A DNA stretch of 64,000 nucleotides from a virus. The position numbers were made by a program, and so were the translations under genes. Under the pieces are notes generated by a model. The model did not search any database. It was not told the origin of the DNA and worked only from the letters and a program-made list of their open reading frames with translations. The stretch covers positions 1-64,000 of the IMG/VR virus record IMGVR_UViG_3300009168_000041; one strand, written 5' to 3'. Positions 7,761 through 16,000 of this stretch are shown piece by piece (position 1 is the first letter of the stretch; each line of letters begins with the position of its first letter).

Positions 7761-8468
7761 GTGGCCCGCAATCCAGACTGGCAGACCGCCGACGGAGCCG
7801 TGCAATTGTGGTTGGGGGATTCTCTGGCCGTTCTGCCATCGCTTGAGCCGGGGAGCGTCGATGCCGTCGTGACCGACCCACCGTATGGGATTGGATGGAA
7901 ACCTCGTGTCAATCACCAAGATCAAAGTTGGTGTGATAACAAACCATTTGATCCACGTCCTTGGTTGCTGATAGGATCGCAGCATCTATTTTGGGGTGCA
8001 AACTACTTCGCAGATAAATTGCCACCCATGTCGGGCTGGGCCACGTGGATAAAGAGGCCGATGGGTACTGATGTTAATTTTACGAACGATGTACGTACCT
8101 ACTCAACGACAGAATTGGCTTGGTCTGATTTTGGAAAAGCCAGGTTCTTTGTGCATACTTGGGATGGTGGAAAGCGTCAAGGCGATTCATCAAACAGGAC
8201 ATTCTGCCATCCAAGTCAGAAGCCGATTGAATTGATGATATGGTGTTTACCAGATCGCGGCATAACCATCCTCGACCCCTTCATGGGCAGCGGCACGACC
8301 GGCGTGGCGTGTATCCGCACGGGGCGGCGCTTCATGGGCATCGAGATTTCCGAACAATACTTCGACATCGCCGTCAAGCGTATCGAAGCCGAGCTAAACC
8401 GGTTCCCCCTCTTAGAGTCGAAGCCAAAGCCACAACTACAGCCTCGCCTATTCCAAGAGACGCTATGA
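7761..8468 (+). CDS. DNA methyltransferase, N6-adenine/N4-cytosine type
   Basis: A protein of 235 residues from GTG 7761, with GGAGG upstream. Catalytic motif IV is TDPPYGIGW near residue 40. The SAM-binding motif I follows late (LDPFMGSGTTGVACIRTGRRFMGIE). This IV-before-I order is that of PF01555-type (beta class) enzymes. No restriction nuclease is adjacent, so it is an orphan phage methylase, likely protecting the genome or marking DNA. The centre (about 7900-8270) is clearly more AT-rich than both ends, suggesting a swapped target-recognition segment. Confidence 0.85.
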   Translation: MARNPDWQTADGAVQLWLGDSLAVLPSLEPGSVDAVVTDPPYGIGWKPRVNHQDQSWCDNKPFDPRPWLLIGSQHLFWGANYFADKLPPMSGWATWIKRPMGTDVNFTNDVRTYSTTELAWSDFGKARFFVHTWDGGKRQGDSSNRTFCHPSQKPIELMIWCLPDRGITILDPFMGSGTTGVACIRTGRRFMGIEISEQYFDIAVKRIEAELNRFPLLESKPKPQLQPRLFQETL

Positions 8469-8500
8469 CGTGATACATAGCAATGACGTGATACATGGCA
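8465..8500 (+). repeat. tandem 18-bp direct repeat at the terminase start
   Basis: Two adjacent copies, 8465-8482 and 8483-8500, differ at one base (ACATAGCA against ACATGGCA). The difference creates the ATG of the large terminase in the second copy; the first copy has ATA there. The repeat spans the methylase stop codon and the terminase start codon. Confidence 0.9.
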
Positions 8501-10354
8501 TCCCCCACCCCTACCCCGACCCCAACCCCTGCCCCCACCACCACCCCCAATCGCGCCGTACCGCCGTCCCACATCATCGAAGCCTACGCCTACGCCGGCT
8601 TCTTTCAACGGCGTGAGGCAAAAAAGCTCGCCAAGCGGCTCATCCTTGAAAGTAGCTTCCACGAATTCGTGCGCGCCGCATGGCCGCACATCGAAACCAC
8701 GCCGCTCATCGACGGCTGGTACATCGGGGCCGTGTGCGAGCACCTGCAAGCCGTCAGCGAAGGACATATCCGCAACTTGCTTTTAACGGTCGCGCCACGC
8801 TGTGCCAAGTCCCTTTTAGTCGCCACTCTCTGGCCGTGCTGGGAATGGACTCGCTGGCCGGAAAACCGCTGGATGTTTGCCAGCTACGCGGCCACGCTCA
8901 GCAAGCGTGACAGCATCAAGCGGCGCGACCTCATCAAGTCCGCGTGGTATCGCAACTTCTGGTGGGGGTGGAAGCTCAAAGACGATTCCGATACCCAGGT
9001 TCGATTCGAGAACACGAAACATGGATGGATGTTCTCTACATCTATCGGGGGAGTCGTAACCGGCGAAGGTGGGGATAGGCAGGTTATCGACGATCCGCTA
9101 AAGGCCGACGCCCGCTTCTCAAAAGCCGAGCGGGTCGAGGCCATTCGCTTCTACGATTCTACCTGGGTGACTCGTATTAACGACCCGAAGACGATCCGCC
9201 GCGTCGTCATCGGCCAGTGTATCTGCCAGGATGATTTCATCGGGCATATTCGCAGCCTCGGCACCTATGAGGAATTGTGCCTGCCGATGCACTGGACAAA
9301 GACGCACCATTACGCCAAGGGGCCGTTCCCGTTGCCCGGCACCTACGATCCACGGAGCCGCGGCGAGACGGATTCCGACTTGCTCTGCCCAAAGCGGTTC
9401 AGCGAAGAGGAAGTCAATGCATACGCCCCGCCGGGTGCATACGACCGCTCGGCACAAATTGAGCAGGACCCGCAGCCGGAGGAAGGCGACATGTTCAGCC
9501 GGAAGAACTTCTGTTACTTCACGGCAGAGGGAGTGGGTGAGAATGAGACGTTCACCCTACAATGCCGCGACGGCAAGACACGCAAGGTGCGGGCGGCTGA
9601 CTGCTGTTGGTTTCAAACTATCGACACGGCCCTGGAAGATACCGACACGGCCGCCTATACGGTTGTCACGACGCTCGCTATCACGCCCGCGCCCGCGTGC
9701 CTGCTGGTGTACGACGTGGCCCGCGAGCGGCTCGTAGTGCCGCGCCAGTATGGGTTCATTCTGGCCCAGCGGAAGCGGCACCCGCGAGTCATGGCCCAAT
9801 ACGTCGAGAAGAAGGCCAGCGGCCACGGACTCTTGCAGGAAGGGGCAATTAGCGGGACGCCGTTCGGGGCTCTCGTGGCTGACGTAAGCAAAGAGAAGCG
9901 GGCCGTGGCTATCGCAATCGCTTATGAAAATGGGATGGTGTTCCACCGCGTCGGGGCCCCCTGGTTGGACATCCTGGAAGACGAGCTGCTCAGCTTCCCA
10001 AGCGGCACTTACAAGGACCAGGTTGACACGCTATCCTACGCCGGGCTCATCATGCAGCGGCAGACGTATATGTCGCTTTTGGGGAGCCAGCACATTGCGT
10101 ATTTGCCAGAGGGTGAGGGGGCGGTGAAGTCAGATAACGAGAACAAGGATAGGGACGATGACAGGGACGGGGATGGTGGTAAAAATGGGAGCGCGGTAGA
10201 CGGCAGCGAACCTAAACGCACGATGGCTGACGACCTCGCGGCGGCACTAGGGATGGGAGGGGCGGGGGGCCAGGCAGCCGGCGGCGGTCAGGCGGGCGGC
10301 ACGGCTCTATCCAGGGCCCGCAGCGTGCGGCCGGAGTGGTTTCAAAGGGACTAG
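8495..10354 (+). CDS. terL: terminase large subunit
   Basis: A protein of 619 residues. A Thr/Pro-rich N-terminus (ASPTPTPTPTPAP) precedes the ATPase: a Walker-A-like TVAPRCAKSLLVA near residue 108, and Walker B at RQVIDDPLKADARFSKAER. The RNase-H-like nuclease has QTIDTALEDTDTAAYTV as first acidic motif and the C-terminal FPSGTYKDQVDTLSYAG typical of Terminase_6-type enzymes. The Walker A has C-A where many relatives have H-G. It powers DNA packaging into the prohead through the portal (19177-21513). The last 80 residues are low-complexity and Gly-rich. Confidence 0.93.
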   Translation: MASPTPTPTPTPAPTTTPNRAVPPSHIIEAYAYAGFFQRREAKKLAKRLILESSFHEFVRAAWPHIETTPLIDGWYIGAVCEHLQAVSEGHIRNLLLTVAPRCAKSLLVATLWPCWEWTRWPENRWMFASYAATLSKRDSIKRRDLIKSAWYRNFWWGWKLKDDSDTQVRFENTKHGWMFSTSIGGVVTGEGGDRQVIDDPLKADARFSKAERVEAIRFYDSTWVTRINDPKTIRRVVIGQCICQDDFIGHIRSLGTYEELCLPMHWTKTHHYAKGPFPLPGTYDPRSRGETDSDLLCPKRFSEEEVNAYAPPGAYDRSAQIEQDPQPEEGDMFSRKNFCYFTAEGVGENETFTLQCRDGKTRKVRAADCCWFQTIDTALEDTDTAAYTVVTTLAITPAPACLLVYDVARERLVVPRQYGFILAQRKRHPRVMAQYVEKKASGHGLLQEGAISGTPFGALVADVSKEKRAVAIAIAYENGMVFHRVGAPWLDILEDELLSFPSGTYKDQVDTLSYAGLIMQRQTYMSLLGSQHIAYLPEGEGAVKSDNENKDRDDDRDGDGGKNGSAVDGSEPKRTMADDLAAALGMGGAGGQAAGGGQAGGTALSRARSVRPEWFQRD

Positions 10355-10376
10355 GATTAGGACAAGGAACGTACCC

Positions 10377-10847
10377 ATGCCGCAACGCAATATCGCTAAC
10401 TCAGATTTTCCTTCGCAACTAACCCAGTTGGCTTCCGATGAATTCGCTGTCTCAGTAGCCGGCCTATCGACGCCTACCGCTCTGTTGAGGCTCTTACGAA
10501 GGCATCCGGATGTTACGGCCCTTTGGCAAGCCATCCAGGAAGGCGCGATTCAAGAAGACACATTTTGTCGCTTCATTTCCTGGCTGTCCGTTGATTCTTG
10601 CGTCGGCGTTCATTTCATTCATGATGTCACCTTGGCCGCTCTGGTAGTGGCGTGCGACGGCTGCCGGCCAACTTTCACGGATGATTTCATTCGCCGTCTT
10701 GCGAACGTGCGGCTGGCAGAGATACCACTTGCCCCGCGGGTGGCGAGAGAGTGCATTAGGCAATTGGCAAGTCGGGTGCCATCCTCGGGGGGCAATATGG
10801 TTAGCAGTGGCACCTTGTCGTCTGGGTATATGAACTGCTCGATGTAG
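10377..10847 (+). CDS. hypothetical protein
   Basis: A 156-residue protein with CAAGGAAC upstream of ATG 10377, 22 bases after terL. A helical, leucine-rich first half (TPTALLRLLRRHPDVTALWQAIQEG) precedes a region with several Cys and Arg and ends in a Ser/Gly-rich tail. No domain is recognised. The co-transcribed position suggests a packaging or head-assembly accessory role, unproven. Confidence 0.5.
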   Translation: MPQRNIANSDFPSQLTQLASDEFAVSVAGLSTPTALLRLLRRHPDVTALWQAIQEGAIQEDTFCRFISWLSVDSCVGVHFIHDVTLAALVVACDGCRPTFTDDFIRRLANVRLAEIPLAPRVARECIRQLASRVPSSGGNMVSSGTLSSGYMNCSM

Positions 10848-10859
10848 CGAACTTCCCTC

Positions 10860-10889
10860 TTGACACCACCCCCTTTAGCATGGCACAAT
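10860..10889 (+). promoter_or_regulatory. possible promoter
   Basis: TTGACA (10860-10865), an 18-bp spacer and CACAAT (10884-10889) lie at the head of a roughly 325-base stretch (10848-11172) with only a doubtful small ORF. The -10 is imperfect. Confidence 0.3.
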
Positions 10890-10990
10890 GGGCGGCGGCG
10901 AGACGGTGGCGTAAGAACGACACGGGCAGTGTGTTTGTGGTAGGGGATTAGTCGTTCTTAGCAGGGCGAGCGTGCTGGAGATCGCCTGTC

Positions 10991-11176
10991 GTGGTAGCCG
11001 CCGATATTGTAGCCGCCGATATCTCTGATGCTGGCCAACTACTCTATGGTTGGCTGTCTAGTTGCCTGGTTGGCTGGCCGTCTAGTTGCCTAGTTGGTTG
11101 GCTATCTAGCCGATTGCCGCTGGATTCCCTGGATGATGTGAGGCGTTTGTCTATGGGTGCGGGGGTAGACGGATGA
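10991..11176 (+). CDS. doubtful small ORF over the tandem repeats
   Basis: GTG-initiated, 61 codons. It encodes the repeats as VAADIVAADI and SSCLVGWPSSCLVGWLSS. CTGGAG lies upstream and the end overlaps the next ORF as ATGA, the pattern of neighbouring real genes. The repetitive composition makes it uncertain. Confidence 0.25.
   Translation: MVAADIVAADISDAGQLLYGWLSSCLVGWPSSCLVGWLSSRLPLDSLDDVRRLSMGAGVDG
10994..11117 (+). repeat. short tandem repeats in a gene-poor gap
   Basis: GTAGCCGCCGATAT occurs at 10994-11007 and again at 11009-11022. Further on, units of 20-26 bases built from GGTTGGCT and GTCTAGTTGCCT occupy 11048-11067, 11068-11091 and, degenerate, 11092-11117. They could be replication-slippage products or a binding array; no protein is known to use them. 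Confidence 0.7.
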
Positions 11177-11460
11177 TCGCTCTTTACACGCCATACGAAG
11201 GCACGTCCACTTGGCTGCCCGTGAGCATGTCGGCTACGGACCCTCGATACAATACGATCGCAACCAACGTGTGCGTCTGCGACGAGACCTTCCAGGCAAC
11301 CACTCTCAACAACCCGCCCGCGAAGACCCGCCGCTTGTGTCCGCCGCCGCTGGACCTGCGTCGCAGACGGCGGACGACGTTTGCCCGCGTGAGAACACCC
11401 TCGAGTCACAAGGCACCACCTGCCGGTGCCGGGAGGATGCTGATTCGACATGTTCGTTGA
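11173..11460 (+). CDS. hypothetical Cys/Arg-rich small protein
   Basis: A 95-residue ORF. Residues about 32-60 carry C-x-C and a later C (NVCVCDETFQATTLNNPPAK), loosely like a small zinc-binding module, then a run of arginines. Another + frame (11211-11474) is also open, so which frame is used is uncertain. The end overlaps the start of the gene at 11450. Confidence 0.35.
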   Translation: MIALYTPYEGTSTWLPVSMSATDPRYNTIATNVCVCDETFQATTLNNPPAKTRRLCPPPLDLRRRRRTTFARVRTPSSHKAPPAGAGRMLIRHVR

Positions 11461-11827
11461 AGGAGACAAAGTAAGATGCCTCCAAGCGGGTTTGCCCCCA
11501 GGCGTTCCGATAACTATAGACCTTGAAAACGAGTTGGATGAGTTGTGTTTTGAGTATTCACACGACAGTGACGGCCTAGAGGTTGGTCGCATTTACGAAG
11601 TTTTGTGGGAACGTACGATGCTAGGCGAGTTAGTGATAGGACTCACAGGAGTTCCGGGTATCAATCGCCCGGCCGCGTGGTTTGCGTTAGTTGAAGAATC
11701 GCCGCTGGAAGATTGGTGGATTAGGGCACTACGTGGTCAGGTGCGTACGTTTTTGGATAAATCGCACGGAGATGTGGATTTTCTTCATCGCGTTGTGGAA
11801 GAGAGTGTCCAATCTGGAGGATGTTGA
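11450..11827 (+). CDS. hypothetical protein
   Basis: A 125-residue acidic protein (MFVEGDKVRCLQAGLPPG...). The first 75 residues look like a small beta-barrel (alternating hydrophobic strands GRIYEVLWERT, GELVIGLTG); the C-terminal part is helical. Its TGA overlaps the next ATG by one base, so translation is probably coupled to the metalloprotease-like gene. No family is recognised. Confidence 0.5.
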   Translation: MFVEGDKVRCLQAGLPPGVPITIDLENELDELCFEYSHDSDGLEVGRIYEVLWERTMLGELVIGLTGVPGINRPAAWFALVEESPLEDWWIRALRGQVRTFLDKSHGDVDFLHRVVEESVQSGGC

Positions 11828-12363
11828 TGGCGAAGAACAAAGCCAAGACAAAACCTAAGACGAGAGTCAAAAGCATTACGGCCCCGCGGACCACGACGTT
11901 CCGCTTTCGCTTCAGCCCGGCGACACTGGCCGTTACCGGCATGAGCAACGCGGACTTGCGAGCGTGCGTGCTTGAGGCTGGGCGACTTTGGAGCCGCGCC
12001 GCCAATGTGGCCATCGTCGAAGCCCCGGCCGGCCAGCCGACAAGTTGGTACATCCGGGCGATACCGCGGCCAGGCGTGTGGGGGACGTACAGCGGCATCA
12101 CGATCACGATCTCGACATGGAAGTCCAACGTGACCTACTGGATGAGTCTGAATGCCGTCCAGAGGCGCCAGTTCTTCACCTCGTTGCTTTACCATGAGAC
12201 GTGGCACGGTATGGGCGGGCATGGGAACACGACGCCGGCCGCCATGCGGGCGTGGCTCGCCAAACGGTACGGACCGCCGGTCGCGAAGAAGGCCGGGGTA
12301 GTTCCTCGGCTGAAGAAACTACCCGTGTTAGATGCTGACACCGCGGTCCGATCCGCAGACTGA
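11827..12363 (+). CDS. metzincin-like zinc metalloprotease
   Basis: A protein of 178 residues. The N-terminal 25 residues are very basic (AKNKAKTKPKTRVKSITAP). The rest resembles the astacin/matrixin fold: strands, a helix with the zinc site LLYHETWHGMGGHGN near residue 125, and a helical C-terminus. The site reads H-E-x-x-H-x-x-G-x-H, one residue shorter than the canonical HExxHxxGxxH. GGAGG at 11815-11819 sets the start at 11827 rather than 11821. It may act in virion maturation or on the host surface. No signal peptide is apparent. Confidence 0.6.
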   Translation: MAKNKAKTKPKTRVKSITAPRTTTFRFRFSPATLAVTGMSNADLRACVLEAGRLWSRAANVAIVEAPAGQPTSWYIRAIPRPGVWGTYSGITITISTWKSNVTYWMSLNAVQRRQFFTSLLYHETWHGMGGHGNTTPAAMRAWLAKRYGPPVAKKAGVVPRLKKLPVLDADTAVRSAD

Positions 12364-12388
12364 TTTAACGGCATCTGGAGACGGCGGG

Positions 12389-12622
12389 ATGACCCTTGTA
12401 GAGTTGAAAGCGGTTGTAGACCGTCTGGTGAGTGAAGGACACGGCGAAGTGGAAGTAGTAACTACGCCCGAAAACTACAACCCAGGATACCGTATGAGAG
12501 TGTTTCTGGCTGGCTTGCGTGAAGCTGTCGTCATGGGCGAGGGCTTCTGGATCTACAACCTCAGGAATGAGCCGAGAGTTAGCGTGTTCGAGTTGGCCCA
12601 CGCGGGATTTCCGAAGTCATAA
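12389..12622 (+). CDS. small hypothetical protein
   Basis: A 77-residue protein from ATG 12389 (GGAG upstream). It begins with a helix (MTLVELKAVVDRLVSEGHG), then strands EVEVVTTPENYNP and MRVFLAGLREAVVM. This organisation is common in small phage proteins (T-L-x-E-L-x-x-x-[LV]-D) of unknown function. Confidence 0.5.
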   Translation: MTLVELKAVVDRLVSEGHGEVEVVTTPENYNPGYRMRVFLAGLREAVVMGEGFWIYNLRNEPRVSVFELAHAGFPKS

Positions 12623-12648
12623 CCCTGTTTCACAAGGAGAGAAGTACG

Positions 12649-12837
12649 ATGCCTGAGTCGAAAGAATGGGTTCTGTTCAAGGAAAAGGCTGAGGGCACGA
12701 TTGTCATGCTTCAGGGATTGCTCAGCCAAGCTACGAGTGGTAATCCGGCTGGCGAGATTGTCAAACCCATCGCGCTGAAGTACGCGAAGCAACTGGCCGA
12801 CACGCTCTCGGCCTTGCTCGCCATACCGCCCGTGTGA
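12649..12837 (+). CDS. small helical hypothetical protein
   Basis: A 62-residue protein with a good ribosome site (AAGGAGAG). It is amphipathic and largely helical (EWVLFKEKAEGTIVMLQGLL, KYAKQLADTLSALLAI). No domain is recognised. Confidence 0.5.
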   Translation: MPESKEWVLFKEKAEGTIVMLQGLLSQATSGNPAGEIVKPIALKYAKQLADTLSALLAIPPV

Positions 12838-12920
12838 GATCGGTTGGTAGCAACCCTACAGGCGTCGGCCGGGGTTCCAATCCCGATAACTCCAGCAAAA
12901 GAATCGAGGTGACCGAACGT

Positions 12921-12998
12921 ATGGCGATTACCACGAACAGGGACGCGCGACAACCCGCCACTCTTTACCGCGTTCCGTTTTTCCCGGCCGACGCTTGA
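12921..12998 (+). CDS. possible 25-residue micro-ORF
   Basis: ATG 12921 preceded by GAGGTGACC encodes MAITTNRDARQPATLYRVPF and five more residues. Only the ribosome site supports it; it could be a leader peptide for the giant adhesin gene 28 bases downstream. Confidence 0.25.
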   Translation: MAITTNRDARQPATLYRVPFFPADA

Positions 12999-13025
12999 GT
13001 AAATAACGCCAAAGATTAGTGCATT

Positions 13026-16000
13026 ATGGTACCGCTTGCTGGATATTCTTTCTGTCAGAAGTTCACCATTGATGGTTCTAAAATCATCGGTGGTCCGCAC
13101 TCCAAGTTTCCTCTTTACTTGAGACTTGGAAGCAATCCAGCAATGACGGGCGATGATGGCCCTATGCTCAGTGGGGCCGATATCCGGATCACGGCAGTTG
13201 ATGGCACGACCGTACTGCCCTACCAGATCGTTCCCGACGGCCAGTTTCTCTGTTTCGACGGCATGACGCCGGTGCCCTACTACCGCAACGGCACGGCCGA
13301 GCGGCTGTACGCTACCACCGTGGACACTGCCGGCGTGCAGCGGGTCTACAGCTACGACTACGACACGGGCAAAGTAGACACCGGCTCTCCGATCAACCGG
13401 GGAGAACGAGACGACCACGACAGCGGCAGTCTGTGCTTCCGGTCGGACGGGAAACTGATTGCCTTCGGGGCCTCGCATCCCGACACGGTTATCAGTTGGG
13501 CTATCAGCACCAATGCCGAAGATGTGACGACGTGGGGGGCGGCATCGACGATGACCCCCGGTGCCGCAAGCAGCACCTACACGTATCCCTACGCTTACCG
13601 GCTGACCAATGAAGGAACGGGCGTTGGGCGGGTGCGTCTGTTCTATCGGACTCAGCCCGGCGGCACGGGAGATAACAAGTGGGCCTACGTCGATTCGGAC
13701 GACGGCGGTGCAACGTGGTCTGCCGAGCAACTGTTTTTGTACTCAGGGAACGACTTTGGGTATTTGCAGCCGCGCATGAACGCGGCGGGCACGCGGATCG
13801 ACTTCGTTGCCACAGGCAGCTATCCTCCGACTGCGCTCTACCATTTTTATTACGACGGGACCTACCGGAATTCGGACGGTACGGAAATCGCCGGAGGGCT
13901 GCCCATCGACGTTGCCAACTTGGCGGCGTGCTCCAAGATATGGGACGGCACCGCGGCGACCCCGGACGATACGAGCTCGATTGCCGGAGCCGATCCGGTC
14001 CTGACGGACGACGGGCACGTTCACGTCCTGTTTCTCAAGCGGCCCAACGGAGACACCGACCACTACTGGATGATGCACGGGGAGTGGGATGGCTCGTCGT
14101 GGTCTACCGAGGCAATCGTAGATACCGGCGGGCCCTGGGATCCTGGCAATACGGGCTACGGCGGTGGCGGGTGTTTCGAGGATGGCGACGTGACGACCGC
14201 GTATCTGTGCGTCGCGGACGGAAGCGACGTACACCAGATCCAGAAGTGGCAGAAGGCCGGCGGCACTTGGTCGAAGACGCTCGACGTTACCGCGGGCGGC
14301 ACGCGGGACAACATCCGGCTCAAGATGGCGCAGGGGGCTGCCGGCAAGCGGGGCCGCCTCGTCTGGGTTGGAAACGGCCCATTCGTCACCTACAACAACT
14401 GGGGGCCAAATGGTATCAGGGTTTATCCGGGCTTCCGCGAGCGATGGGAGCACTGTTGGTTTCAGGCGGATGGAATTCAGAACGGTACTGACTTCACCGC
14501 CTACATCCACTGGGGAAAGGCAGACGCGACGGATGGATCGGACGCGGCGGCCGTTTGGGGCGCAACCGGGGCGGCGTATTCGTCCGTAGTTCATTGCAGC
14601 TACTCACTCACCGCGGACGTTGGATCGCAGTTCCTCGATTCGACGGGGAACAACGTCGATGTGACGGTGCGATCCGCCGGGACGAGCTGGCTATTCACTT
14701 GCCGGCCGGATTACTCCCAGCCGATTCCGGCGGTCATTGTGGGCGATGCGACGATCCCGGCAACGGTTCATCCCTCTTTTGATTCGTTGAACCTTGCAGG
14801 CGCTACGGCGGTTTCGATGGAAGTATGGGGCCAGTGGGCCGACGTGGGGCCAACCACCGTATGCTTTTTGGGAATCTATACGGCAACCAAGGGGTCGATC
14901 TATCTCGGCGTCGCGCAGAACGACGGCAACAAGATTCGCGTCCGACTGGTGCGCGAAGCAAACACCGTGGACGGCGGCAACGTGACCGGAGTGACCTGTC
15001 CTCCCGGAGAGTGGCACCGGCTGGCGGTGAATTTCCAGTCCGGCGCCAACAACGTCACGGCCCGATCCGACAAGAGCGGCGGTACGGTGCCTACCACGGG
15101 GACTGCCGCATTAGATGCTACGGCGTCCGATCCGATGGGTCTTGGCGCGATCAGTGCGACCGACACGGCTTCCGATGTCCACGGGCCGACTTCCGAGCCA
15201 CGGGTCACCGTGGGTGCAGTCCGATCGCCGGACTGGTTCGACACTCAGTTCGACAACATTTCGGATTACGCTAACTTTGTTACATGGGATGGCGTTGAGC
15301 CCGCGGAGCCTGAGTGGTGGAGCAGCACGAGTAGCTCATCGACGGAATTAGCGTCATGGTCTTCTTCAACATCTTCCAGCACCGTACAGGTATCGCGTTC
15401 ATCGAGCACCTCATCGAGTAGCAGCACTGTACTTGTATCGCGGTCAAGTTCGTCGAGTACATCGACAGCGCTGGCATCGTGGTCAAGCAGTTCGACAAGT
15501 TCTCGGACATACACAAGCTGGAGCACGCCATCGTCGGCGAGCACAACATCGCATAGCAGTTCAACAGTTGAAATATCGCGGTCCAGTTCAAGCAGCGTAT
15601 CCAGTTCAAGCCAATCGTCTTCGTCTTCAACGTCGGCTTCGTCGAGTTCATCAAGCAAATCGGCATCATCGGGGTCGTCGTCATCCACTTCGGCATCGTC
15701 TGCTTCGTCTAGTTCTTCAAGCAAGTCCGCGTCTTCGGAATCCTCCTCCTCATCCAGCAAGAGCGAATCGTCGTCAAGCACGTCGCTGTCTACATCGTCG
15801 CTTTCGGCGTCTTCGCAGTCGGAATCCTCATCGTCCACTTCGGCGTCATCGGCTTCGGCATCTTCGGCCTCGGAATCGTCTTCCTCTACATCTTCTTCTT
15901 CTACGTCTGCCTCGTCTCAATCCGTCTCCTCGCAATCGGCATCTTCGCAATCAGAGTCTTCTTCTTCCACCTCGGCATCATCGGCTTCGGCTTCCTCTGC

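Noticed and set aside
6965-7912. Two overlapping minus-strand reading frames opposite the putative TerS gene
   Set aside because: They arise from the low-complexity Gly/Ser/Lys codons on the + strand and carry no recognisable domain.
11044-11592. Minus-strand frame of 182 codons over the repeat region
   Set aside because: Its last part merely translates the tandem repeats (repeated RQLDGQPT-like units), and it opposes a more plausible + strand gene at 11450.
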